A stretch of 64,000 nucleotides of DNA from Leuconostoc miyukkimchii (GTDB lineage: Bacteria; Bacillota; Bacilli; Lactobacillales; Lactobacillaceae): positions 53,198 through 117,197 of the forward strand of contig NZ_BPKY01000008.1 in NCBI RefSeq assembly GCF_019656055.1. The letters run 5' to 3'. Every line of letters begins with the position of its first letter. Positions within the stretch are counted from its first letter, which is position 1. The translations under genes and the position numbers were made by a program. Below the pieces are notes generated by a model, which saw nothing but the letters and a program-made list of their open reading frames with translations, made no database searches and was not told the DNA's origin. This document shows, piece by piece, positions 8,832 to 16,643 of this stretch.

Positions 8832-9728
8832 TCATAATTGTTTCATACGATATCGTTGGCTTAGAGGTAAATGGTACTGATAGATTTCTTTAAATACTAT
8901 ATAATCATCATGTTGTAGCGTTTTTAGTATTCTTATAAATTCATAACAGTTCGCTTCATCATTTTTTTGGTCTGATCCTAAATAGAGAAAAATAATCAAT
9001 CTGGCAAAATCTATAGTAAGTTTAGCTGTAAAGTCAGTTATGGTACTGTAGCAAGAATTATCAGTTATTTTCTGAAAAGTGCTTGAGTTATAGTTAAAAT
9101 TTGTGAGTTCAATCTGAACATAATTAAGAATAATACTAGCGACACTTTGTTCGATTATATAGGAATATTCTGTAAATCCTTTATATTTTTTATATACTTC
9201 ATGAACTTTAGTCATACAGTTAAATAATCCTACTGGATCTTTTCTAAAAATGAAAATACCATCAACAAATGCTCTTAATTCGAATACTGACCAATATTTA
9301 GTTTCAGTTAAGTGGTTTTTTAATGGATAGGCAGGATCGATATTCATTTTTAAAGGATTATTACCAATAATATATATCTTGATGTACGCAATGGCGGCAA
9401 GAATCTGACTGTCTAGAGATGGATTTTTTCTAAATTCAGCATGTTTCTTCATTAACGTGTCTGTTTTTTTCTTACTAGCGTCATTATCAAGTTGACTTAA
9501 AATGCTATTAAACCAGTACTCTGAGTTGTTATAGTGAATAAATTGAAACTCATTTGGGGAGATCTCTAATCGTTTTAGAATGGCAAATAACTTTTCAGAT
9601 TCAACACTGTTGTGTCCATTTTCAAATCGTGATGCGAAGTTTCTAGACACAATTCCCATATAAACTTCTTTTTGAGTTAGCCTCTTTTGTTTTCGAATTG
9701 TTTTAATCGTGGCCCCAATTGTTTTCAT
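8832..9728 (-). CDS. Rgg/GadR/MutR-family transcriptional regulator
   Basis: Residues 1-65 form an XRE-type helix-turn-helix (TIGATIKTIRKQKRLTQKEV...SRFENG), and the remaining ~230 residues form a helical domain as in Rgg proteins, which bind short peptides. At 298 residues it has the usual family length. GGAGG lies about 12 bases before the ATG. It is divergent from the MFS gene across a 112 bp gap containing an 18 bp perfect palindrome, so it probably controls that gene. No candidate SHP-type pheromone ORF was seen nearby. The gene is A+T-rich relative to its neighbours and lies between direct repeats, pointing to transfer. Confidence 0.82.
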   Translation of the reverse strand: MKTIGATIKTIRKQKRLTQKEVYMGIVSRNFASRFENGHNSVESEKLFAILKRLEISPNEFQFIHYNNSEYWFNSILSQLDNDASKKKTDTLMKKHAEFRKNPSLDSQILAAIAYIKIYIIGNNPLKMNIDPAYPLKNHLTETKYWSVFELRAFVDGIFIFRKDPVGLFNCMTKVHEVYKKYKGFTEYSYIIEQSVASIILNYVQIELTNFNYNSSTFQKITDNSCYSTITDFTAKLTIDFARLIIFLYLGSDQKNDEANCYEFIRILKTLQHDDYIVFKEIYQYHLPLSQRYRMKQL

Positions 9729-9785
9729 AAGTTATAACTGCCTCCGCTTATACCTAGTAACGTAAACTATACTACACATATTAAC

Positions 9786-9803
9786 AAAATGTCTAGACAT
9801 TTT
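9786..9803. promoter_or_regulatory. 18 bp palindrome between rgg and MFS genes (candidate operator)
   Basis: AAAATGTCTAGACATTTT is a perfect palindrome in the divergent intergenic region, 37 bases before the MFS start. It is a likely binding site for the adjacent Rgg-type regulator; this is inferred from position and symmetry only. Confidence 0.55.
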
Positions 9804-9840
9804 TGATGATAAATTAGAAAAAAGGAAAGGGTGGACGATA

Positions 9841-11049
9841 ATGTTCAACACAATTATAAAGACATCAATAATTAGTCTAATTTTTAATTTATCAATAACC
9901 TCTTTAAATTTTTTTTTCGGATTATACTTTCTGCAAATAACTCGGTCGGCTTTTATTTTTGGGACACTAACAATTATTGGACCATTGGTCAGCCTGTTAC
10001 TTACACCAATTATGACCAGGATTGTAGATACAGTTTCACATAAAAAGATATTATTAATATCTCAAATCATTTCATTTGTATTTCTTTTAGTTTATTTGAT
10101 CATAGTCAGTGAGCATTTAGATGTTGAGACGCTCGCATATGTCTATGTTTTAATGATTATTATCCGTGTCAGTGAGGAGTTATTTATTGTCACATTAAAA
10201 GCTTCGACTACACAATTAGTGGAAAAGCACAACTATCAAAGATTGAACGCATCAGTTCAGTCCGCTACTTCAGTCGCAAATATTATTGCCCCCGTTTTAG
10301 GTGGACTAGCATTCAGCTTACTCACATTGCCGTTTTTTATCTCTCTAATAATTTTTCTAGTTGCCGTGTCAATCTTATCCACAAGTACTCTAAAATTAGA
10401 TGTCATACATAGGGTAATGGATACTGACAAGAATTCTTTTTTGACAATTATAAAATTTATCAAGAGTCGTCCAGAAATTTTATCTCTTGTTATTATTGCG
10501 ATGTTTATAAATTTATTTGCTTCATCTATAACTATTGGCTTACCTGTACTTGTTATTAAGCAACTATCTCTGTCAAAATTGGTTTATAGTTTTTTGGAAA
10601 GTTTAGCTAGTGCTGCAATGGTATTAGGTGGCATCATATTGACTGTTCATACTATTAAGGATAACTTAAAAAGCATGTATCAATCGATGTTATGTTTTAC
10701 TATCATCATTGTTCTGTTCGGTTTTCCGGAATTAATAACGCGTAATTATTTAATAATCATTGGATTTTTAGGGATATTGGTAGTTGTTTTTGGATTAATA
10801 GTTGTACTTGCCAATACTGCAATGACGACGTATTTACAAGTTGAAGTGCCGGAAAATAAGCAGGGTGGGATGTATTCAATCGTCAATGCAGTTTCGCAAT
10901 TGTTTGTTCCTTTGGGAGGATTATGTTATGGCCTTTTGTTTGATCGCTTTGAAAGCTACCAAGTATTTATTTCATCCGGACTTGTAGCTTTCTTTATTAT
11001 AATTGGATTGTTACTGCTAACGAAAAAAAGAATTGTTAAAAAGGTATAA
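9841..11049 (+). CDS. MFS transporter (MefA-like efflux)
   Basis: A 402-residue major facilitator protein with about twelve hydrophobic segments, of the macrolide-efflux (MefA/YfmO-like) type. The N-terminal half has TPIMTRIVDTVSHKKILL, equivalent to the conserved loop 2-3 motif; a second related loop (YGLLFDRFESYQV) precedes the last helices. AAGGAAAGGGTGG lies before the ATG. It is very A+T-rich with many rare-looking ATA/AGA codons. It is paired with the divergent Rgg regulator and lies inside the repeat-bounded insert. Substrate is unknown; export of a drug, peptide or signal are all possible. Confidence 0.8.
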   Translation: MFNTIIKTSIISLIFNLSITSLNFFFGLYFLQITRSAFIFGTLTIIGPLVSLLLTPIMTRIVDTVSHKKILLISQIISFVFLLVYLIIVSEHLDVETLAYVYVLMIIIRVSEELFIVTLKASTTQLVEKHNYQRLNASVQSATSVANIIAPVLGGLAFSLLTLPFFISLIIFLVAVSILSTSTLKLDVIHRVMDTDKNSFLTIIKFIKSRPEILSLVIIAMFINLFASSITIGLPVLVIKQLSLSKLVYSFLESLASAAMVLGGIILTVHTIKDNLKSMYQSMLCFTIIIVLFGFPELITRNYLIIIGFLGILVVVFGLIVVLANTAMTTYLQVEVPENKQGGMYSIVNAVSQLFVPLGGLCYGLLFDRFESYQVFISSGLVAFFIIIGLLLLTKKRIVKKV

Positions 11050-11107
11050 TTATGACGCCATATAATTATAGTTTTTATGCTTGATGACTGTTTTTTACCG
11101 TTTTTAT

Positions 11108-11140
11108 ATGACCAATTCCGATAATACCAATTTTTCTCAT
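11108..11140 (-). pseudogene. 5' fragment of hicDH
   Basis: On the minus strand an ATG with the same GAGGTGC ribosome site encodes MRKIGIIGIGH and then diverges and stops within ten codons. It is the truncated duplicate of the hicDH start. Its promoter region may still be active and could read into the cargo. Confidence 0.8.
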
Positions 11141-11193
11141 GGTGCACCTCATTAATTTAAATATGTGTTCTTAGTTAAAATATACACATATTT

Positions 11194-11241
11194 AAAAAAA
11201 GACAGCCATTACTTCACGTGAAACAGTGGCTGTCTTTTTTT
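11194..11241. terminator. Terminator after the TrpXYZ-like operon
   Basis: AAAAAAGACAGCCA / TGGCTGTCTTTTTT-type stem around TTCACGTGAA, placed three bases after the ATPase stop; on the minus strand it is followed by a T-run. Confidence 0.85.
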
Positions 11242-11243
11242 AA

Positions 11244-11999
11244 TTATGCAATAAAATACTTTAAAATTTGTTCTTCAGTCAATGCTGATTTTTCGTCATT
11301 GCGAACATCAAGTACAATAGTACCAGCATTTAAAATAATTAAGCGGTTACCATATTTTAATGCATCTGATAAATTGTGAGTAATCATTAACGCTGTGAGA
11401 TTGTTAGTTGTGACTTGTTCATTGGTCGCTAACATCAGTTGTTCAGATGTTTTTGGATCTAATGCGGCAGTATGTTCATCGAGAAGTAATAACTCTGGTT
11501 TCACACGTGTTGCCATTAGAAAGCTGAGCGCTTGTCGCTGGCCACCTGATAGATCACCGGTAGCAGTTTGGAGACGGGTGTCTAAATTATTTCCCATTAC
11601 TTGTGTGATATTAGCGTACGTTGCCAGTTTTTCTTTAGTTAAACCACGGCTACGTAAAGTACGTTTTTGACCACGTTTTTCAGCGAGTAGTAGATTTTCA
11701 GCCACCGTCATACGAGGTGCCGTACCCATTTTTGGATCTTGGAAAACGCGCGCAATGTAGTTTGTACGTGTAACGGCTGCTTCATTAGAAATATTGCGGC
11801 CATGGTGTAATAATTGTCCGGAATCAATATGTAAATTACCAGCAATTGTGTTGAATAAAGTAGATTTTCCAGCACCATTTGTGCCTAAAACAGTGATAAA
11901 GTCACCTTCAAATATATCAAGATTGAGTGATTTGAGTATTTGTACGTTGTCACCAACAGTCACAACAATATTTTTTAGAGAAAATACAGGTTCAGTCAT
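11244..11999 (-). CDS. trpZ: TrpZ-like ABC transporter ATPase
   Basis: ATPase subunit (251 residues) of an ABC_sub_bind-type importer. Walker A is GTNGAGKST, signature LSGGQRQALSF, Walker B LLLLDEHTAALDP, and the switch histidine lies in MITHNLSDAL. The ATG at 11999 overlaps the permease stop by eight bases and has AAAGGTG upstream; a TTG four codons earlier is less likely. The gene order binding protein, permease, ATPase is that of TrpXYZ of streptococci. The substrate is inferred to be tryptophan (or another aromatic compound) from the leader peptide of the operon. Confidence 0.85.
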   Translation of the reverse strand: MTEPVFSLKNIVVTVGDNVQILKSLNLDIFEGDFITVLGTNGAGKSTLFNTIAGNLHIDSGQLLHHGRNISNEAAVTRTNYIARVFQDPKMGTAPRMTVAENLLLAEKRGQKRTLRSRGLTKEKLATYANITQVMGNNLDTRLQTATGDLSGGQRQALSFLMATRVKPELLLLDEHTAALDPKTSEQLMLATNEQVTTNNLTALMITHNLSDALKYGNRLIILNAGTIVLDVRNDEKSALTEEQILKYFIA

Positions 12000-12891
12000 G
12001 TGTGGTAACACCTTTCTTGATTACTGAGTCGAGCTTAAGTGCACGACGTAGACGTGGTAACATCATTGCAACGGCCAAAACAATGGCCGAAATAAGATTT
12101 AAATCGTTTGTTGAGAAACCAAGTCGTAGCACGGCGAGTAGCACCAGACGATATAAAATTGAACCAACAATAACGGCAACAAGGCGTTCATTGAGTGATA
12201 AATCACCAAAGGCCACTTCGCCAATAATAATTGAAGCAAGTGCAATGACGATAATACCAATACCCATGTTAATATCAGCGTAGCCATTATTTTGAGCAAT
12301 GACGGCACCACCAAACGCAATCAAACCATTGGATAACATAAGTCCCATAATCGTCATACGGTCTGTTTTGATACCAATAGATTGTGCCATTGTCGCGTTG
12401 TCACCTGTGGCGATAAAGGCTTGGCCGATTTCTGTTTGTAGGAAGAATACCAGGGCAAGGGTGATAATTGTAATAATAATGAAACCAACAAAAACTGAGT
12501 CAAAATACTTTGGTAAATCTTGTAAAAATGCTGATGAGAAAATAGATTTTTGATTTAGGAGCGAAATATTAGCAGATCCCATAATCCGTAGATTGATGGA
12601 TAGTGAGGCAGTCATAACAAGAATTCCGGCAAGTAAAATTGGAATACGACCTTTGGTGTAAAGTAGTCCGGTTATTAATCCAGCGAGAGTTCCTACAATA
12701 AATGCTACTAAGGTTGCCAAATAAGGATTGATCCCATGAGCAATCATGGATACGGCAGTTGAGGCACCTAATGGAAAGGAGCCTTCAACCGTCATATCTG
12801 GAAAGTCTAAAATACGGAAAGTTAGAAATAAGGCAACGCCTAGAACAGCCCAAAGTAGGCCCTGTCCAATACTAGATACAATCATACTCAT
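11992..12891 (-). CDS. trpY: TrpY-like ABC transporter permease
   Basis: A 299-residue BPD_transp_2-family permease with about eight to nine membrane segments; the N-terminal segment GLLWAVLGVALFLTFRILDFPDMTVEGSFPLGA is typical of permeases that pair with ABC_sub_bind proteins. The coupling helix is around FIATGDNATMAQSIGIKTDRM. GGAGAGG lies before the ATG, which overlaps the binding-protein stop (ATGA). Membrane pore of the same importer. Confidence 0.88.
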   Translation of the reverse strand: MSMIVSSIGQGLLWAVLGVALFLTFRILDFPDMTVEGSFPLGASTAVSMIAHGINPYLATLVAFIVGTLAGLITGLLYTKGRIPILLAGILVMTASLSINLRIMGSANISLLNQKSIFSSAFLQDLPKYFDSVFVGFIIITIITLALVFFLQTEIGQAFIATGDNATMAQSIGIKTDRMTIMGLMLSNGLIAFGGAVIAQNNGYADINMGIGIIVIALASIIIGEVAFGDLSLNERLVAVIVGSILYRLVLLAVLRLGFSTNDLNLISAIVLAVAMMLPRLRRALKLDSVIKKGVTTHD

Positions 12892-13892
12892 TTGAATACC
12901 TCTCCTTTGGTTTCAGCATCTTTAATCATGCTATCAGGTAATTTTAAACCTAATAGTTGTGCTTGTTTCAAATTAACAACCATGTCACCTTTTGTAATTG
13001 TCTTGACAGGATAAGTTGCGGTATCTTTACCTTTCAAAACCTTGCCGGCCATAATGCCAGCTTGATAACCAATATCATATTGGCTGACTGAAATGGTTGC
13101 AACACCGCCATCTTTCACCATTGTATCAACAGCAGGAATAACAGGAATTTTATTTTTATTTGTCACGTTAATGAGTGTTTTCATTGCGCTTGCAACACCA
13201 TTATCTTGTGGTGCGTAGACAACATCGACTTGACTAGCCATTGTTTCAGCAACTAATTGCATGTCATTTGTGGTCGAGATAGTGTACATTTTAACATCAT
13301 AGCCGGCTGCTTGTGCTAGTTTGGCCATATTTTTAGCGTTGTATTCACCGCCATGATCTGAAGTTGTATAAATGATACCAAGTTTTTTTGCATGTGGGAC
13401 AACTTGTTTGATGACGCCAAGGTGTTGTTCAAGCGGTGAATCTCCAGATGTGCCAGTGATGTTATTACCAGGACGTTTTGTCGTTTTAACCAAATCTGAA
13501 CCTACGGGATCGGTAATGCCGGCTAAAATTACTGGGTCTGTACCATTTGCTGTTTTAGCTAAGGAAAGTGCTGCTGGCGTTGCAATACCTAATGTCAAAT
13601 CAGCATTCTCGTTAGCGAATTTTTGTGACATCGTTTTTAAATTAGATTGATTGGCTTGTGCATTTTGGTAATCAATTTTAATTTTGTTACCGGCATAACC
13701 TTGTTCCTTTAAGCCTGCAATAATGCCACGATGAATTTCGTCTAATGCGGGATGAGTCACCAACTGCAAGATACCGATGGTGGGCACATAATTTTTCTTC
13801 TTAGCATCAGCTGTTGGCTTACTTGTGATAACAAAGGCAATGGCTAGGAATGCCACGATAACAGCAATGCTTGATAGTAGACGTTTGTTCAT
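12888..13892 (-). CDS. trpX: TrpX-like ABC transporter substrate-binding protein
   Basis: ABC_sub_bind family protein (334 residues). An N-terminal hydrophobic segment (LLSSIAVIVAFLAIAFVITS) anchors or exports it; no lipobox cysteine is visible, so it may stay as a membrane-anchored protein. The core has IGILQLVTHPALDEIHRGI and the periplasmic-binding fold repeats ending in KGDMVVNLKQAQLLGLKLPDSMI. I chose the ATG at 13892 because CGGAG precedes it; the longer open frame runs into the leader terminator. First gene of the operon, controlled by the upstream Trp leader. Confidence 0.88.
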   Translation of the reverse strand: MNKRLLSSIAVIVAFLAIAFVITSKPTADAKKKNYVPTIGILQLVTHPALDEIHRGIIAGLKEQGYAGNKIKIDYQNAQANQSNLKTMSQKFANENADLTLGIATPAALSLAKTANGTDPVILAGITDPVGSDLVKTTKRPGNNITGTSGDSPLEQHLGVIKQVVPHAKKLGIIYTTSDHGGEYNAKNMAKLAQAAGYDVKMYTISTTNDMQLVAETMASQVDVVYAPQDNGVASAMKTLINVTNKNKIPVIPAVDTMVKDGGVATISVSQYDIGYQAGIMAGKVLKGKDTATYPVKTITKGDMVVNLKQAQLLGLKLPDSMIKDAETKGEVFK

Positions 13893-13914
13893 AGTAAATC
13901 TCCGAATTCTTTCT

Positions 13915-13960
13915 AAAATAAAATTGACCTTGGATGCCATACAAGGCTTTCCAAGGTCAA
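13915..13960 (-). terminator. Leader terminator (attenuator) upstream of trpX
   Basis: On the minus strand TTGACCTTGGA and its exact complement form an 11 bp stem with a 15-base loop, followed by TTTTATTTT. It lies between the promoter and trpX, 23 bases before the start codon region, so transcription must pass it to express the operon. Confidence 0.85.
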
Positions 13961-14074
13961 AAGAAAAGTCTGCACGGCATATTCCCATACAGACTCGAGT
14001 GTGTCACAAAATACGTCGGTATGGATAAAACAAATGTTTTAAACATCAGCTTTATCCGTTACCGAAAAGCTGAT
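13961..14074 (-). promoter_or_regulatory. Alternative hairpins of the trp leader
   Basis: Transcript order shows competing complementarities. ATCAGCTTT pairs with AAAGCTGAT right after the leader stop, and GGATAAA pairs with TTTATCC further on. CGTCGGTA, which covers the Arg-Arg-stop of the leader peptide, pairs with TACCGACG at 14014-14021. CCATAC pairs with GTATGG, and GTCTGTATGG pairs with CCGTGCAGAC just before the terminator. Ribosome position on the leader would decide which form. The exact switch is inferred by eye. Confidence 0.6.
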
Positions 14075-14122
14075 TTACCGACGCCACCAGGCATTGTTAA
14101 GTTGTGCTGATATATTTTGCAT
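14075..14122 (-). CDS. Trp leader peptide (WW) controlling trpXYZ
   Basis: A 15-codon ORF, MQNISAQLNNAWWRR, with CGGAG eight bases before its ATG. It contains tandem Trp codons (TGG TGG) followed by two Arg codons and TAA. The end WWR is the same arrangement as in the E. coli trpL peptide (GWWR). It sits about 20 nt after a good promoter and just before alternative stems and a terminator. Trp starvation would stall a ribosome on the Trp codons and allow readthrough into the transporter genes. This assigns the importer to tryptophan with more weight than homology alone. Inferred, not measured. Confidence 0.82.
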   Translation of the reverse strand: MQNISAQLNNAWWRR

Positions 14123-14150
14123 GATTATTCTCCGAGTTGTTTATGGATTA

Positions 14151-14179
14151 AGAATACTAAGAATTTAATGAGTTGTCAA
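14151..14179 (-). promoter_or_regulatory. Promoter of the trp leader and trpXYZ
   Basis: On the minus strand TTGACA (14174-14179) and TATTCT (14151-14156) are separated by 17 bases. Expected start is near 14144, about 20 nt before the leader peptide ATG. Confidence 0.75.
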
Positions 14180-14259
14180 TAGTTAATCTGACATTTTTTG
14201 ATAATGAATCAAATAAATAGATATGTGACGTAGTTATAGGCATCAAATTTTCATAACTT

Positions 14260-14283
14260 AAAATTTTCTTATAAGAAAATTTT
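14260..14283. promoter_or_regulatory. 24 bp perfect palindrome upstream of XRE regulator
   Basis: AAAATTTTCTTA and its exact complement form a continuous 24 bp palindrome, about 60 bp before the XRE gene and about 80 bp upstream of the divergent trp promoter. It is a candidate operator for the regulator at 14343; GTATGAT near 14305-14311 could be its -10 region. It might alternatively act as a hairpin. Confidence 0.5.
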
Positions 14284-14342
14284 GGGAACACGTCTTATTT
14301 TTATTGTATGATAAAGTGCAGATAAGTTAGGAGATTTGGTAG

Positions 14343-14939
14343 TTGATAGAAAAGAAACAAGATACTTTTTCAGAAGTTCAAAATTTTGGCCGTTTTATTA
14401 GGAAAATTAGAGAAGATCGTCACATCAGTGCAACTGATTTAGTGAACGCAACAGGGGTCTCTCGTAGCGTGATTTCAAAATTTGAACGTGGTCAGACAGA
14501 CATTCAATTTAGCAGTATGATTAAAATTCTAAGTGCATTGTCCTTGACGCTTGATGACCTATGTTACAGTGAGGTATTTAGTGGTTTTGAGGTCAACGAA
14601 TTAATCGAAAAGGCATATGCTTATCAAAACGACATAAACAGTTTAATTAGTATTTTAGAAAAATTAAACCAGCGTGATATTTTATTGCATCAAGAACAGG
14701 TTTTCAAAATTGTGTTAGAAGTACGAATCAATAATTATGATATAGTGCCAAATGAGGTAACAGAATACTTCGATAATCTATCTGTATTATGGCAGTTTGA
14801 TGCTTATTTAGCGATACTTGCTGCACCTTTTTTACCAGAAAGAATTGGTCTCAGAATCCTACGTCAAACATCACGATATATGGCAGGCAGACCAGCGATT
14901 ATTGATGAAGTTGCGCTTATATTTGCCAACAAAAAATAA
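14343..14939 (+). CDS. XRE-family transcriptional regulator
   Basis: A 198-residue protein with a helix-turn-helix at about residues 13-75 (FGRFIRKIREDRHISATDLVNATGVSRSVISKFERG) and a helical C-terminal region without recognised cofactor motifs; the layout resembles short Rgg-like regulators. The start is TTG with TAGGAG nine bases upstream. The next gene follows 40 bases later and may be co-transcribed. Target genes are unknown; its own palindrome-bearing promoter is a candidate. Confidence 0.7.
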   Translation: MIEKKQDTFSEVQNFGRFIRKIREDRHISATDLVNATGVSRSVISKFERGQTDIQFSSMIKILSALSLTLDDLCYSEVFSGFEVNELIEKAYAYQNDINSLISILEKLNQRDILLHQEQVFKIVLEVRINNYDIVPNEVTEYFDNLSVLWQFDAYLAILAAPFLPERIGLRILRQTSRYMAGRPAIIDEVALIFANKK

Positions 14940-14979
14940 TGAGATGACACAATTTATCTTGAAAGTAGGTATAGAATTA

Positions 14980-15708
14980 ATGAAAAATATTGTGATCACC
15001 GGTGGTTCATCTGGTGTTGGTTTAGCCATTGCAAAAGACTTGGCAGTAGACAATAACCTCGTCATCGTAGGACGAAATCTAGCTAAAGCGATGCATGTTA
15101 AAAAACAATTAGGCAGTCATGTGAACGTTGTAGTGGGGGACTTGTCACAACATTCAGGTGTGAAAGCAGTTATTTCAGGTATTGAAAACCTTGTTTCACA
15201 TGTTGATGTTTTGATACATTGTGCGGGCATTGTACCTAAAACTGCAACAGATAATATTAACTATAATTTGTTATCGCACTATTATTTAACACTAGGATTA
15301 AGTGATATGTTGCATGAGGGGCGTGTTCTAATCGTCACGGGTAATCCTCTTGCCGTTAAAAGGATACCAATATCTGAAAATCAGAGTCATGCATTGTCTC
15401 GAGCAGCATGGCTTTTGACACATAAAACCTTGTTAATGTATTTTTTAGCAGAGAAACTGAAAAACCAACAAACTACAGTCAACAGTTTTTATCCAGGTGA
15501 TGTACGTAGCAATCTGATGCCCTACACGCAAACATTGCAAAATACTGAAGTGCCTGTGGGAAAATATTTAGCTACAAGTACAGATGTTGTCGGTATCACA
15601 GCAAATTTTTTTGATCAGCAAGGCAATCCTGTCCTACTAAAATCTAATAAATATCAATTTGAAAATGCTGAAAAAATAATAGGTCGTTACTTAGAACAGC
15701 CTATTTAA
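14980..15708 (+). CDS. Short-chain dehydrogenase/reductase homologue
   Basis: A 242-residue Rossmann-fold protein with the SDR cofactor motif TGGSSGVGLAIA at residues 7-18 and a CAGI strand (HCAGIVPK) around residue 80. The usual catalytic YxxxK is not evident; the equivalent stretch reads LLTHK, so the tyrosine seems replaced and activity is uncertain. I chose the ATG at 14980; an ATG at 14944 in the same frame is possible, and neither has a strong ribosome site. It follows the XRE gene closely. Substrate unknown. Confidence 0.72.
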   Translation: MKNIVITGGSSGVGLAIAKDLAVDNNLVIVGRNLAKAMHVKKQLGSHVNVVVGDLSQHSGVKAVISGIENLVSHVDVLIHCAGIVPKTATDNINYNLLSHYYLTLGLSDMLHEGRVLIVTGNPLAVKRIPISENQSHALSRAAWLLTHKTLLMYFLAEKLKNQQTTVNSFYPGDVRSNLMPYTQTLQNTEVPVGKYLATSTDVVGITANFFDQQGNPVLLKSNKYQFENAEKIIGRYLEQPI

Positions 15709-15754
15709 AGTACACATGAAAATAAGCCATACTTAAAATGATTTTCAAAGAAGA

Positions 15755-15782
15755 TTGACAAATAAAAATATCGTGATAGTAT
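15755..15782 (+). promoter_or_regulatory. Promoter of the thiE riboswitch transcript
   Basis: TTGACA at 15755-15760 and TAGTAT at 15777-15782, spacing 16, placed about 20 bases before the TPP aptamer. Confidence 0.7.
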
Positions 15783-15803
15783 TGACCTGTAATTGAATAT
15801 AAA

Positions 15804-15885
15804 ATATCTGGGGTGCCAAAAGGATTATCTTGGCTGAGAAATACCCATATAACCTGATCGGATTAGAATCTGCGTAGGAAGATAT
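15804..15885 (+). ncRNA. TPP riboswitch (THI element)
   Basis: Contains the conserved blocks of the thiamine pyrophosphate aptamer in order: GGGGTGCC, GGCTGAGA, ATACCC, ACCTGATC, TGCGTAGGAA, closed by a P1 stem ATATCT/AGATAT. It precedes thiE and a terminator, so TPP should switch off thiE by premature termination. Confidence 0.95.
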
Positions 15886-15909
15886 GACTAATAATAAAAA
15901 TTTATTATT

Positions 15910-15951
15910 AAGCTGTTTTTGCGTATGATTTAACGTGAGAACAGCTTTTTT
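15910..15951 (+). terminator. Riboswitch-controlled terminator before thiE
   Basis: AAGCTGTT and AACAGCTT arms with a T6 tail, 25 bases after the TPP aptamer. A short AT-rich hairpin between them (AATAATAAA/TTTATTATT) may belong to the switching region. Confidence 0.8.
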
Positions 15952-15988
15952 GTCGCTTAAACTAAGCCAAAAATGAGGGAAGAGACAT

Positions 15989-16624
15989 ATGAAAGACCAC
16001 ACAATAGACTACAAGCTTTATCTTGTCACAAATCGATATGACTATTCAGATGATCAATTTTTAGACATTATTACAACCGCTTGCAAAAGTGGCGTGACGT
16101 TGGTGCAACTTCGGGAAAAATCTGTCAGTTCAAAACGTTATTTTGAATTGGCGTTGGCAGTCAAAAAAATCACGGATCGATTTAATGTGCCATTAATTAT
16201 TGACGATCGTGTTGATATTTGCTTAGCGGTAGATGCTGCTGGCGTGCATATCGGTGATAGTGATTTGCCAGTGACAGTTGTACGTCAAATGCTTGGTCCG
16301 GATAAGATTCTAGGTGTATCAGTTAAAAGTGTTGAAAGAGCAGATGAGATAATCACACAAGGCGCAGATTACTTTGGTGTTGGCGCTATTTATCCAACAA
16401 AAACTAAGGTAGTTACCAAACATACGAGTATTGAAACACTAAAAGCGATTGTTTCGCGTGTTAATGTGCCAGTTAATGCTATTGGTGGTATCAAAGAACA
16501 CAATATTAAAACATTACAAGGATCAGGCATAGCAGGTATTTGTGTTGTGAGTGACATTATGCAGGCTGATAATGTCGAAAGTAAGGTAAAACAATTGCTA
16601 CAAGCAGTCGAAAAAATTATTTGA
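15989..16624 (+). CDS. thiE: Thiamine-phosphate synthase
   Basis: Condenses the hydroxymethylpyrimidine pyrophosphate and thiazole phosphate moieties to thiamine phosphate. At 211 residues it has the family length, with TIM-barrel motifs [53 protein letters not shown] and NAIGGI. GGGAAGAG precedes the ATG. It stands alone: thiD and thiM are not adjacent, so the cell may salvage precursors with genes elsewhere. Regulated by the TPP riboswitch upstream. Confidence 0.95.
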   Translation: MKDHTIDYKLYLVTNRYDYSDDQFLDIITTACKSGVTLVQLREKSVSSKRYFELALAVKKITDRFNVPLIIDDRVDICLAVDAAGVHIGDSDLPVTVVRQMLGPDKILGVSVKSVERADEIITQGADYFGVGAIYPTKTKVVTKHTSIETLKAIVSRVNVPVNAIGGIKEHNIKTLQGSGIAGICVVSDIMQADNVESKVKQLLQAVEKII

Positions 16625-16643
16625 GCGATTCATAGCAAATAAT

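Larger units (their letters stand above)
11108..11465. repeat. Direct repeat copy B (hicDH 5' end + ATPase 3' end)
   Basis: Partner of the repeat at 8488-8816. Here the ATPase side is complete and the hicDH side is cut after 11 codons, the mirror image of copy A. This complementary truncation is the pattern expected after single-crossover (Campbell-type) integration of a circle or after recombination with a related genome. Confidence 0.9.

Noticed and set aside
13915..14144. T-box leader for trpXYZ
   Set aside because: No TGG(T/A)ACCGCG-type T-box sequence or AGAGA box is present; the WW leader peptide and alternative stems explain the region better.
14818..14979. Longer N-terminus for the SDR-like protein
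   Set aside because: It would overlap the XRE gene by over 100 bases, and the Rossmann motif starts right after the ATG at 14980.
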